From contig NZ_NPEG01000001.1 of the NCBI RefSeq assembly GCF_002812045.1, positions 434,001-498,000 of the forward strand: DNA of 64,000 nt, in the 5' to 3' direction. Numbering within the stretch: the stretch's first letter is position 1; each line of letters begins with the position of its first letter. The translations under genes and the position numbers were made by a program. Source of the DNA: Leptospira haakeii (GTDB lineage Bacteria; Spirochaetota; Leptospiria; Leptospirales; Leptospiraceae). The notes under the pieces were generated by a model. The model was given only the letters and a program-made list of their open reading frames with translations, did no database searches and was not told the DNA's origin. Positions 23,645 to 31,844 of the stretch are shown piece by piece.

Positions 23645-23821
23645 ATGAACGCAGTGACCAAAGAGCAGATCATCAAGCATAGCCGTATCATAGAAAAATA
23701 CAGAGCAAAGGATACTTTGTTCGACGGCTCCCCGGATTGGATGGACGATGTTTTGGAAGTGATCTACTCCCAAGACGATTTTATAGCGGAAAAACCCGAT
23801 ATAGATTTGGATATAGAGTAA
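23645..23821 (+). CDS. small acidic hypothetical protein
   Basis: A 58-residue protein (MNAVTKEQIIKHSRI...) rich in Asp, Glu and Ile, with no membrane segment. The frame is open upstream to 23522, but that extension is A/T-rich, looks non-coding and overlaps likely promoter DNA, so I took the ATG at 23645. No ribosome-binding site is obvious and I do not recognise the family. It is convergent with the nitrate reductase gene, which ends 30 bases further on. Its status as a gene is uncertain. Confidence 0.45.
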   Translation: MNAVTKEQIIKHSRIIEKYRAKDTLFDGSPDWMDDVLEVIYSQDDFIAEKPDIDLDIE

Positions 23822-23851
23822 TCTAATCCTTCACCTATCATTTGAAAGTTA

Positions 23852-26800
23852 TTAGGCCGGAGCAACCGCTCCGGACTCTCTTAAAATTTTCATTATCTCA
23901 GGTTTACAACTTCCACAACCTGTTCCCGCTCCTGTTTTTTCCGAAATAGTTTTAAGATCACAAACCCCATTTCGTATCTCTTCTTCTATATTACCTTTTC
24001 CTACTCCATTACAGGAACAGACCAGTGCACCTATCGGAGGCTTAAGTGGAGAAGATCCGGTCAAAAGCCTATCTCTCTTATCTCCTAACTCGATACCGGA
24101 AGAGATCATCGCCTTAAATTCTGAAAACTCAGACTTGTCTCCGACCAAGATCGCTCCTACTAAACGATCTCCCTTGATGATACATTTTTTATAGCGACCC
24201 TTTCTTTTATCAAAGAATACAATTTCTTCGTATTCTGAACCTGCCTCGTCCATCGGAACATCAGGCAATCTTAAAGACACCAATTCTAAACCTGGAATTT
24301 TAAGAAGATTTGAATGCATTGATCCTGAGTAAGAACCGATCTTATATCCATACAAATGCCAAGCTGCAAACTCAGCCTGCTCTTCTGTAGCGGCAACCGT
24401 TCCATACATTCCAGTTGAATGTTCGGCTACTTCTCCAATTGCGTAAATATCCGGATCACTTGATTGCAAGAAGTCATTCACTAAAATTCCAGACTTACAA
24501 TTGATCCCAGCTTCTTTTGCCAATTCCAAATTCGGAACCGTTCCTACAGCAAATACAATCCCATCCGGGCGAATGCTAGAGCCATCTCTGAACTTAATAC
24601 TTTCCAGTCTTTCAGTTCCATATACTTTTGAGATTTCAGTATCGAATAGGATCTGGATTCCTCTGGCTTCTACTTCTTTTCTTAAAATTTCTCCTGAGAT
24701 CTCATCCAACTGTTTAGACATCAATCGATCCGTTCTCACAAGAACAGTTACATTTACATGCAAAGATCTTAATGCAGCAGCAAGTTCCAAACCAAGCAAA
24801 CCTCCTCCTACTATCAGCGCATGAGTATTCGGAACAAAAAATCCCTTGATCCGATCTGCATCGTTTTTGGAACGGAGGCTAAAAACACCCAACATCTTCT
24901 CTGGAATATATTTGGGGATAGAAGGCCTACTCCCAGTTGCAATAATCAGTTTATTATAAGAATATAAATTGCCTTGGGAATCTCGGACCTTCTTCCCTTC
25001 CGGAAGTATCTCTGAAACGGAAATGGATGATTTTACTTCTATATTCCAGGATTCTATCTCTTCTTTGCTGACAGCGGACAATTGGGAGAACTGTTTTTCT
25101 CCGCTGATCAGATCCGGCAATAGGATACGGTTATAAAATGGATGTTCTTCTTTACATAATACAGTGATCTCATCCTCGGGAGAGATCGCTCTGAACTTCC
25201 TAAGGAAAGCAAGAGTTCCATTGCCTCCGCCTATGATCAGTATTTTTTCCTTAGGTTTTTTATAAGGAAGAACTTCTACTGCTGAAATTTTAAAACCAGG
25301 CTGCTTGGAAAACGGGTCAAACTTCGAACTTGTAAGATTATTCGCTCTTGCTTCATCGTTTCCGTTCTTTCTTCCCCAATGCATAGGTAAGAATACGGTG
25401 CCCTGTCGGATACTTTCTGTGATCGTTGCTCTGACTCTAACACTTCCTCTTTCGTTTTTGACTTCTACGATCTGGGATTCTATAATATCTCTTTCTTCCG
25501 CATCAATCGGATGGATCTCAAGATAAGGTTCTCTCTTATGCTCTTTGAGTTTTCTTACCTTTCCTGTCCGAGTCATTGTATGCCATTGATCTCTGATCCT
25601 GCCTGTGGTAAGAATTAAAGGAAAGTTCTCATTTGTCTTTTCAGAGTTATCTTCCGGCTCCACTGAATGTATTTTTGCTTTTCCACCAGGACGATAAAAC
25701 CTTCCGTCAGAAAATAATCTTGGAGTTCCCTCATGATCCCTCGAAGGGAAAGGCCACTGCACCGATCTTCTATCTTGTAAGATAGAATAATCCAAGCCTC
25801 CGATATCTAGATTTGTACCTTTAGTAAGAAGACAATGTTCTAAAAAAACTTCTTCTTCATTTTTATAATTGAAAGAAGGACCAAATCCCATCTTCTCCGC
25901 AAACTCTGTTAGTATCCAAGTATCTGCCTTTGCGTCTCCTGGAGGATTGAAAATTTTAGGTAGATATGTTATCCTTCTATCTGAGTTTGTCATGGTGCCT
26001 TGCTTTTCTGTCCAACCTGCAGCAGGAAGAACATAATGAGCAAATGGAATCGACTCATGGCGATTTGAAATATCTTGGACAACTACTAACTCAGCATTCC
26101 TAAGTCCAGCCTCCACGGTCCTTGCATCCGGAAGACTTACTGTTGGATTTGTACAAATAATCCAGATGGCTTTCATCTTTCCGTTTTTGAGATTTTCAAA
26201 CATCTCAGTGGCAGAGTAACCCGGCTTGTCCCGAATGGATTCCACTCCCCAAAAATCTGCTACTTCCTTTCTATGATTTTCATCTGCAAGATTTCTATGA
26301 GCAGGAAGAAGGTTACATAGACCACCTACTTCTCTTCCTCCCATTGCATTAGGTTGTCCTGTTAAGGAGAATGGACCTGAACCAGGTTTGCCTATCTTAC
26401 CTGTGATCAAATTCAAATTGATTAATGCTAAATTTTTATTTACGCCCACCACACTTTGGTTAAGGCCCATTGCCCAAAGAGTTAAAAATCCTTTTGAATT
26501 AGAGATTAAACTTGCCGCTTCTCGAATCGACTCCTCTGAAACTCCACAAGAGTCCGCGTATTCTTTCATGCTGATCGAAAATACTTTTTCTTTTAATTCT
26601 TCGAAACCTTCTGTATGTGATTTGATAAAATCGGGATCTAAGGAGTTTGTCTCTATCAGACTTCTTGCAATTGCATTGAATAATAATATATCGGTTCCGG
26701 GTATGATCTGAAGATGTAAGTCTGCATTCTCACAACTCTCGGTTTTCCTAGGATCAACCACGATGATCTTAACGTTTGGGTCCGAATTTTTTCTGTCTTC

Positions 26801-27364
26801 TATTCTTCTAAAAAGAATCGGATGACACCAAGCCGGATTAGCGCCCGCAATCAAAAAACAATCTGCAATTTCAATATCATCATAAGAGACAGGAACACTG
26901 TCCTCACCCAAGGACATTTTATAACCTACAACTGCAGAACTCATACATAGCCTGGAGTTAGTATCTATATTATTCGTATTTAAAAAACCTTTGGTGAGTT
27001 TGTTCACCACATAATATTCTTCCGTCAATAATTGTCCGGAAACATAAAATCCTACTGAATCGGGTCCGTATTCTTTGATCAGATTTTTAAAACGAGAAGC
27101 AATTTCTCCCAGTGCAGAATCCCAGTCTGTCTTTTGTAATTCTCCTGTTTTAGGACTTCTTACCATCGGATGTAAAAGCCTGTCGCTTTTATCCAAAACA
27201 GTATGATGTAGATTCATTCCTTTGGAGCAGAGCATTCCTTTATTCGCAGGATGATCCGGATCCCCTTGGACAGTAAAACTAGTCTCACTCTCTTTTTGAA
27301 TCAATACACCGCATCCGACCCCACAATAGGAACAGGTACTTCGAAATCCATTTTCTGTATTCAC
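23852..27364 (-). CDS. fused assimilatory nitrate reductase / NAD(P)H flavoprotein reductase / BFD [2Fe-2S] protein
   Basis: A 1170-residue fusion. Residues 1-690 are a molybdopterin oxidoreductase of the NasA/NarB type, with a 4Fe-4S site C11-x2-C14-x3-C18-x27-C46 and typical MopB segments. About 703-1100 is a FAD/NAD(P)-binding reductase (IIGGGNGTLAFL, IVGGGLLGLELAAAL) like the N-terminal half of NirB. About 1111-1165 is a BFD-type [2Fe-2S] domain with CSCNGV and GTGCGSCKPE. One chain could therefore take electrons from NAD(P)H and reduce nitrate to nitrite in the cytoplasm. No signal peptide is present. The start is GTG, the only start possible before Cys11. It is divergent from the transporter-nirBD genes. 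Confidence 0.93.
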   Translation of the reverse strand: MNTENGFRSTCSYCGVGCGVLIQKESETSFTVQGDPDHPANKGMLCSKGMNLHHTVLDKSDRLLHPMVRSPKTGELQKTDWDSALGEIASRFKNLIKEYGPDSVGFYVSGQLLTEEYYVVNKLTKGFLNTNNIDTNSRLCMSSAVVGYKMSLGEDSVPVSYDDIEIADCFLIAGANPAWCHPILFRRIEDRKNSDPNVKIIVVDPRKTESCENADLHLQIIPGTDILLFNAIARSLIETNSLDPDFIKSHTEGFEELKEKVFSISMKEYADSCGVSEESIREAASLISNSKGFLTLWAMGLNQSVVGVNKNLALINLNLITGKIGKPGSGPFSLTGQPNAMGGREVGGLCNLLPAHRNLADENHRKEVADFWGVESIRDKPGYSATEMFENLKNGKMKAIWIICTNPTVSLPDARTVEAGLRNAELVVVQDISNRHESIPFAHYVLPAAGWTEKQGTMTNSDRRITYLPKIFNPPGDAKADTWILTEFAEKMGFGPSFNYKNEEEVFLEHCLLTKGTNLDIGGLDYSILQDRRSVQWPFPSRDHEGTPRLFSDGRFYRPGGKAKIHSVEPEDNSEKTNENFPLILTTGRIRDQWHTMTRTGKVRKLKEHKREPYLEIHPIDAEERDIIESQIVEVKNERGSVRVRATITESIRQGTVFLPMHWGRKNGNDEARANNLTSSKFDPFSKQPGFKISAVEVLPYKKPKEKILIIGGGNGTLAFLRKFRAISPEDEITVLCKEEHPFYNRILLPDLISGEKQFSQLSAVSKEEIESWNIEVKSSISVSEILPEGKKVRDSQGNLYSYNKLIIATGSRPSIPKYIPEKMLGVFSLRSKNDADRIKGFFVPNTHALIVGGGLLGLELAAALRSLHVNVTVLVRTDRLMSKQLDEISGEILRKEVEARGIQILFDTEISKVYGTERLESIKFRDGSSIRPDGIVFAVGTVPNLELAKEAGINCKSGILVNDFLQSSDPDIYAIGEVAEHSTGMYGTVAATEEQAEFAAWHLYGYKIGSYSGSMHSNLLKIPGLELVSLRLPDVPMDEAGSEYEEIVFFDKRKGRYKKCIIKGDRLVGAILVGDKSEFSEFKAMISSGIELGDKRDRLLTGSSPLKPPIGALVCSCNGVGKGNIEEEIRNGVCDLKTISEKTGAGTGCGSCKPEIMKILRESGAVAPA

Positions 27365-27391
27365 AAACGATTTACAGCAATTTTCATGCCA
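27365..27391 (-). promoter_or_regulatory. sigma-54 promoter for nitrate reductase (minus strand)
   Basis: Read on the minus strand, TTGGCATGAAAATTGCTG (from 27392 down to 27375) has GG and GC separated by exactly 10 bases, as in the sigma-54 consensus TTGGCACGnnnnTTGCW. The one core change is CACG to CATG. A start of transcription 12 bases after the GC falls at about 27365, one base before the GTG start codon, so the mRNA would be essentially leaderless. Confidence 0.7.
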
Positions 27392-27640
27392 ACTAATAAA
27401 TTTTATAATCGATCCCTCTATACTTGTAGCATTTCCGAATAGAAAATGAGCGATTCCAATTTATGCGCATTTAAATTAAGCATCATGTACAAAATATGCG
27501 TAATTTCTAGCAATTTTATCCTATATTATTAGATTCGTCCGCAATAGAATTTATGTATATGTTCTAAAAAGAAGGTCTTAATCTAAATTTTTATATCATT
27601 CTATCATAATATAAGATTTTTCAAAAACTCATCCAAAAAC
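27392..27640. promoter_or_regulatory. A/T-rich control region between divergent nitrate operons, candidate activator sites
   Basis: This is the inner part of a 338-base gene-free interval. It is strongly A/T-rich and contains the palindrome ATGCGCAT (27463-27470) and a related TATGCGTA (27495-27502) 32 bases apart, about three helical turns. These could be upstream activating sites for an enhancer-binding protein. No NtrC-type TGCAC-GTGCA site was seen. No small gene is evident. Confidence 0.35.
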
Positions 27641-27658
27641 TTGGCACGACTTTTGCTA
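27641..27658 (+). promoter_or_regulatory. sigma-54 promoter for transporter-nirBD operon
   Basis: TTGGCACGACTTTTGCTA matches the sigma-54 consensus at every core position, with GG (27643-27644) and GC (27655-27656) 10 bases apart. The predicted transcription start is about 27668, leaving a 35-base leader. The leader holds a small inverted repeat (GAGC at 27671-27674, GCTC at 27681-27684) just before the GGAG ribosome-binding site. Confidence 0.85.
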
Positions 27659-27702
27659 TAAGCTCTATGTGAGCGTTTCTGCTCGTTAACGGAGAGCTTT
27701 AA

Positions 27703-28917
27703 ATGAAAAAATTTCGTGAATTTCTATCCATAGGTCACTTTCCATCACTCGTGAGCTCATTTCTATACTTTGACTTCAGCTTCATGGTATGGATGCTGCT
27801 TGCCGCTTTAGGCGTCTTTATTTCAGAAGAATTCAAATTAGGCCCTGCTCAAAAGGGTATGCTGGTTTCTGTTCCTTTACTAGGAGGAACATTATTAAGG
27901 ATCCCTTTAGGTTTACTTTCAGATCGTTACGGATCTAAGATTGTCGGTCTTTGCGGAATGGGAGTTACAATGTTAACCCTATTACTGGGTTGGAAATTTG
28001 CCCATACTCTTCCTGAAGTGATCCTTGTAGGCTTATTATTAGGAACCGCAGGAGCAAGCTTTGCAGTTGCCCTTCCTTTAGCGAGTAGATGGTATCCTAA
28101 AGAATACCAAGGCTTAGTAATGGGAATCGCAGGTGCTGGAAACAGCGGATCAGTAATCGCAACATTCTTCGCTCCTGATCTTGCAAGAAACTTCGGATGG
28201 CATGCAGTTTTCGGTCTTGCTCTTATTCCTTTAGCTTTCGCTTTCGTATTCTTCTTATTCTTTGCTAAAGATTGTCCTGGAACAATTTCTAAAAAACCTT
28301 TAAAACAATATTTGGTACCTATCAAATCAAGAGACGCTTTATTCTTCTGTTTATTATATAGCGTAACGTTCGGAGGATTCGTAGGTATAGCAAGCTTCCT
28401 TCCTATCTTCTTCCATGATCAATACGGTGTAGATAAAGTCACCACTGGATTTTATACATCTTATTGTATATTAGGTGCAAGTTTAGTTCGCCCAATCGGC
28501 GGATATCTTTCCGACAAATTTGGCGGAGTAACGGTTCTACTTGGAGTATTCGCTGGAGTTGCTTCTTGTCTGGTCGCGGTTTCTTGGTTGCCTTCCGTAG
28601 GGATCATTCTTCCTACATTCATCACTTTAATGATCTTCTTAGGCTTAGGGAATGGCTCCGTATTCCAACTCGTTCCTGTGAGATTCAGCAAAGAGATCGG
28701 GATCATCACTGGGTTTATCGGAGCATTTGGAGGTTTGGGAGGATTCTTCGTTCCGAATCTATTAGGAAGTTTGAAAGCGATCTCTGGAACCTTCTCTGTC
28801 GGTTTTGTAGTGTTATCTGTAGTAGTAGCTTTATCCGCCTTCCTTCTATTCCTAATGAACACTTACGTTTGGGAAAAAAATAGAAAAAACGAATCCTTAG
28901 AATTGGAGTCGGCTTAA
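27703..28917 (+). CDS. nitrate/nitrite transporter, NarK family (MFS)
   Basis: A 404-residue major facilitator with 12 membrane segments that would import nitrate, or exchange it with nitrite, at the inner membrane. The MFS loop motif RIPLGLLSDRYGSK lies near residues 65-78, and a nitrate signature GAGNSGSVIATFF near 145-157. A GLGNGSVFQLVP segment near 312 is the second signature. A GGAG ribosome-binding site lies 8 bases before the ATG. It is the first gene of the plus-strand assimilation operon and has its own sigma-54 promoter. A hairpin spanning its stop codon may separate its mRNA level from that of nirB. Confidence 0.94.
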   Translation: MKKFREFLSIGHFPSLVSSFLYFDFSFMVWMLLAALGVFISEEFKLGPAQKGMLVSVPLLGGTLLRIPLGLLSDRYGSKIVGLCGMGVTMLTLLLGWKFAHTLPEVILVGLLLGTAGASFAVALPLASRWYPKEYQGLVMGIAGAGNSGSVIATFFAPDLARNFGWHAVFGLALIPLAFAFVFFLFFAKDCPGTISKKPLKQYLVPIKSRDALFFCLLYSVTFGGFVGIASFLPIFFHDQYGVDKVTTGFYTSYCILGASLVRPIGGYLSDKFGGVTVLLGVFAGVASCLVAVSWLPSVGIILPTFITLMIFLGLGNGSVFQLVPVRFSKEIGIITGFIGAFGGLGGFFVPNLLGSLKAISGTFSVGFVVLSVVVALSAFLLFLMNTYVWEKNRKNESLELESA

Positions 28918-28926
28918 GCCGGCTCC
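28905..28926 (+). other. intercistronic hairpin spanning the transporter stop codon
   Basis: A 9-bp stem, GGAGTCGGC / GCCGGCTCC with one G-U pair, closes a TTAA loop that contains the transporter's TAA stop codon. No T run follows, so it is more likely an mRNA-stability or processing element than a terminator. Confidence 0.5.
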
Positions 28927-28951
28927 TTAAAAGGGAAAGGAGATAGATAAA

Positions 28952-31465
28952 ATGAAACGGAAGTTAGTTATTCTTGGAAATGGGATGGTGGGTCATAGAT
29001 TCGCCGAAAAAATTGCCGAGTACGGTGGAACGGAAAAATTTGAAGTAACAATTTTAGGTGAAGAACCTAGAAGAGCCTACGATCGAGTTCATCTTTCCGA
29101 ATACTTTACAAATAGATCCGCGGATTCACTTTATCTTTCTCCTTCCGATTGGTATAGAGCCAACGGGATCCGCTTATTACTTTCCGAGCCTGCTATCTCA
29201 GTGGATACAGTTTCCAGAAAGATAACTACTTCTGCCGGAACAGAATTACCTTTTGATGAATTGGTAGTCGCAACAGGTTCTTCTGCTTTTGTTCCGAATT
29301 TCGAAGGTGTAGATAAACAAGGAGTTTTCGTTTATCGCACAATTGAAGATCTAGAAAAGATCATGTCTTATGCTAAACAAGTTTCCAAAGTAGCGGTACT
29401 TGGCGGCGGTTTATTAGGTTTAGAAGCAGCTAAAGCAGTTTTAGACATGGGAAAAGAAAGCCATGTAGTCGAATTCGCATCTCGTTTGATGCCTAGACAA
29501 TTAGATGAAGCAGCTTCTTCCGTTCTAAAATCCAAGATCGAATCCTTGGGCGTTCGTATTCATTTAAATAAAGAAACCAAACAAGCATTAGGTGAATCTA
29601 GTTTTCAAGGACTGGAATTCGTAGATGGTTCCGTTTTAGAAGTGGAGATGTTGATCGTATCCGCTGGTATCCGGCCCAGAGATGAACTGGCAAAAAATTC
29701 TGGAATAGAGGTCGGACAAAGAGGCGGGATCATCGTAGACGATGAGTTAAGAACTAATGTCTACGGAGTTTATGCAATCGGAGAAGTGGCACTTCATAAA
29801 GGAATGATCTACGGACTTGTGGCTCCAGGTTATGAAATGGCAGAGATACTAGCTTATAATCTTTGCAGTCCTGGACAAAAAACGAAATCCTATGCAGGTT
29901 CCGATCTTTCTACAAAACTAAAACTGATCGGAGTGGATGTCGCTTCTTTCGGAGATGCTTTAGGCCAAACTGAACATCTTCCCATCGCTTATACAAATCC
30001 TCGTACAGGTGTGTATAAAAAATTAGTACTATCTACTGACGGTAAAAAACTGAAAGGAGGAATACTTGTAGGAGATGCGGATGCATATTCTAATCTTCTG
30101 ACTCTCTACTTAAATAACGTAGAACTTCCTGCAGAACCTGAATCCTTAATTGTTGGAACTCCATCAGAAGAAGGTTCCGCATTCGGCTCTCTTCCAGACG
30201 ATGCAAAAATCTGTTCTTGTAATAACGTTTCTAAAGGAGATCTTTTAGGGGCGATACGTTCAGGTGCTTGTTCTGATCTTAAAGGTTTGAAAGAATGTAC
30301 TAAGTCTGGAACAGGCTGTGGTGGTTGTATTCCTCAGATGAATTCTATCTTGAAGGAAGAACTTCGCGCACAAGGTAAAGTAGTCACTGAACATGTATGT
30401 GAACATTTTAAGTATTCAAGACAAGAGTTGTTCCAGATCGCAAAAGTAAAAGGGATCCGCAGCTTCGAAGAAATGATCCGTACTCATGGAATGGGAAACG
30501 GTTGCGAAGTTTGTAAACCTGCTGTGGCTTCTATCATCGCAAGTATTTACAACGAACCGATCCAAAAGTATAGAGAGATCCAAGATACCAACGATAAGTA
30601 TCTTGCAAACATCCAAAGAGGTGGAACTTATTCCGTTGTTCCTCGTATTCCTGGTGGAGAAATCACTCCTGATAAATTGATCGTGATCGGTCAGATCGCA
30701 AAGAAGTATGATCTTTACTGTAAGATCACAGGTGGCCAAAGGATCGATCTACTCGGTGCAAGAATGGAACAACTTCCCGACATCTGGAAAGATCTAGTGG
30801 AAGAAGGTTTCGAAAGCGGACATGCATACGGCAAAGCGATGCGAACCGTTAAAAGTTGCGTGGGTTCTACTTGGTGTAGATACGGAGTACAGGACAGTAC
30901 TGCGTTCGCAATCCGTATCGAAGAAAGATATAGAGGCATCAGAGCTCCTCATAAATTGAAATCAGCAGTCTCAGGTTGTATCAGAGAATGTGCAGAAGCA
31001 AGAGGTAAAGACTTTGGTATCATCGCCACTGAAAAAGGCTGGAACCTTTATGTCGGTGGAAACGGAGGAGTGAATCCTAAACATGCAATCCTTCTCGCAG
31101 CCGATTTAGACGAAGAGACCTGCGTTAAATACATAGACAGGTTCATGATGTTCTATATCAGAACCGCTGACAAACTTGTTAGAACTTCCGCCTGGTTAGA
31201 ACAATTAGAAGGTGGAATAGAATATCTGAAAGATGTAATCATTAACGATAGACTTGGCATCAACAAAGACTTGGAAGAAGAGATGAACCATCTTGTTGGA
31301 ACCTATGTTTGTGAATGGAAAGACGTAGTAGATGATCCTGAAAAACAAAAGAAATATAAACATTTCGTAAACAGCGAAGATGCCGATCCTACGGTTCGTT
31401 TCATCGAAGAAAGAGGACAAAAACGTCCAGTTGATTGGCCTAAAAAAGAATTGGTTTCGAACTAG
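28952..31465 (+). CDS. nirB: nitrite reductase (NAD(P)H) large subunit
   Basis: An 837-residue assimilatory enzyme that reduces nitrite to ammonium in the cytoplasm. FAD and NAD(P) domains occupy residues 1-400 (ILGNGMVGHRFAEK, VLGGGLLGLEAAK). BFD-type [2Fe-2S] motifs follow near 423-475 (CSCNNV, GTGCGGC) and 490-530 (GNGCEVC). The sirohaem/4Fe-4S domain covers about 560-800, with cluster cysteines in CVGSTWC (near 645) and SGCIRECAEA (near 682). An AAAGGAGAT ribosome-binding site precedes the ATG. The N-terminal half is paralogous to the reductase part of the nitrate reductase fusion. Confidence 0.97.
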   Translation: MKRKLVILGNGMVGHRFAEKIAEYGGTEKFEVTILGEEPRRAYDRVHLSEYFTNRSADSLYLSPSDWYRANGIRLLLSEPAISVDTVSRKITTSAGTELPFDELVVATGSSAFVPNFEGVDKQGVFVYRTIEDLEKIMSYAKQVSKVAVLGGGLLGLEAAKAVLDMGKESHVVEFASRLMPRQLDEAASSVLKSKIESLGVRIHLNKETKQALGESSFQGLEFVDGSVLEVEMLIVSAGIRPRDELAKNSGIEVGQRGGIIVDDELRTNVYGVYAIGEVALHKGMIYGLVAPGYEMAEILAYNLCSPGQKTKSYAGSDLSTKLKLIGVDVASFGDALGQTEHLPIAYTNPRTGVYKKLVLSTDGKKLKGGILVGDADAYSNLLTLYLNNVELPAEPESLIVGTPSEEGSAFGSLPDDAKICSCNNVSKGDLLGAIRSGACSDLKGLKECTKSGTGCGGCIPQMNSILKEELRAQGKVVTEHVCEHFKYSRQELFQIAKVKGIRSFEEMIRTHGMGNGCEVCKPAVASIIASIYNEPIQKYREIQDTNDKYLANIQRGGTYSVVPRIPGGEITPDKLIVIGQIAKKYDLYCKITGGQRIDLLGARMEQLPDIWKDLVEEGFESGHAYGKAMRTVKSCVGSTWCRYGVQDSTAFAIRIEERYRGIRAPHKLKSAVSGCIRECAEARGKDFGIIATEKGWNLYVGGNGGVNPKHAILLAADLDEETCVKYIDRFMMFYIRTADKLVRTSAWLEQLEGGIEYLKDVIINDRLGINKDLEEEMNHLVGTYVCEWKDVVDDPEKQKKYKHFVNSEDADPTVRFIEERGQKRPVDWPKKELVSN

Positions 31466-31474
31466 GAGATAAAA

Positions 31475-31840
31475 ATGAACACAGCCGCAAAAGAACCTGT
31501 TTGGATACCTGTTAGCACAGTAAGTGAATTTCCGGAAGATGGTGGAGTCTGCGCCAAAGTTTACGGAGAACAAATCGCGATCTTTCATTTCAGTTCTAGA
31601 AACGAATGGTTCGCATGTGAGAATAAATGCCCTCATACTGGAGACATGGTTTTAGCAAGAGGAATGATTGGTGATTCTCAGGGAGAACCTAAGGTTGCAT
31701 GTCCTATGCATAAAAAATCTTTCTCTCTTAGGAGCGGTGCTTGTATTAGCGGAGATGAATATTCCATAAAAACATATCCAGTTCATATTGAGGATGGAAC
31801 CGTTTATATCGGGATAGAAACTCCAGGGACTCAGGGTTAA
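31475..31840 (+). CDS. nirD: nitrite reductase small subunit, Rieske type
   Basis: A 121-residue Rieske-fold partner of NirB. It retains both ligand pairs of a Rieske [2Fe-2S] cluster, CPH (in CENKCPHTGD, near residue 53) and CPMH (near 75). The E. coli NirD lacks these ligands. The start is 9 bases after the nirB stop with an AGGAGAT ribosome-binding site. Confidence 0.94.
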   Translation: MNTAAKEPVWIPVSTVSEFPEDGGVCAKVYGEQIAIFHFSSRNEWFACENKCPHTGDMVLARGMIGDSQGEPKVACPMHKKSFSLRSGACISGDEYSIKTYPVHIEDGTVYIGIETPGTQG

Positions 31841-31844
31841 GATC

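Noticed and set aside
23404..23691. Minus-strand open frame after ndk
   Set aside because: It runs through the ndk terminator and shows no ribosome-binding site or protein-like composition.
28461..28862. Long open frames on both strands inside the transporter gene
   Set aside because: They lie wholly inside a well-supported membrane protein gene. The antisense one is rich in Pro, Thr and Asn, as expected from the reverse complement of transmembrane codons.
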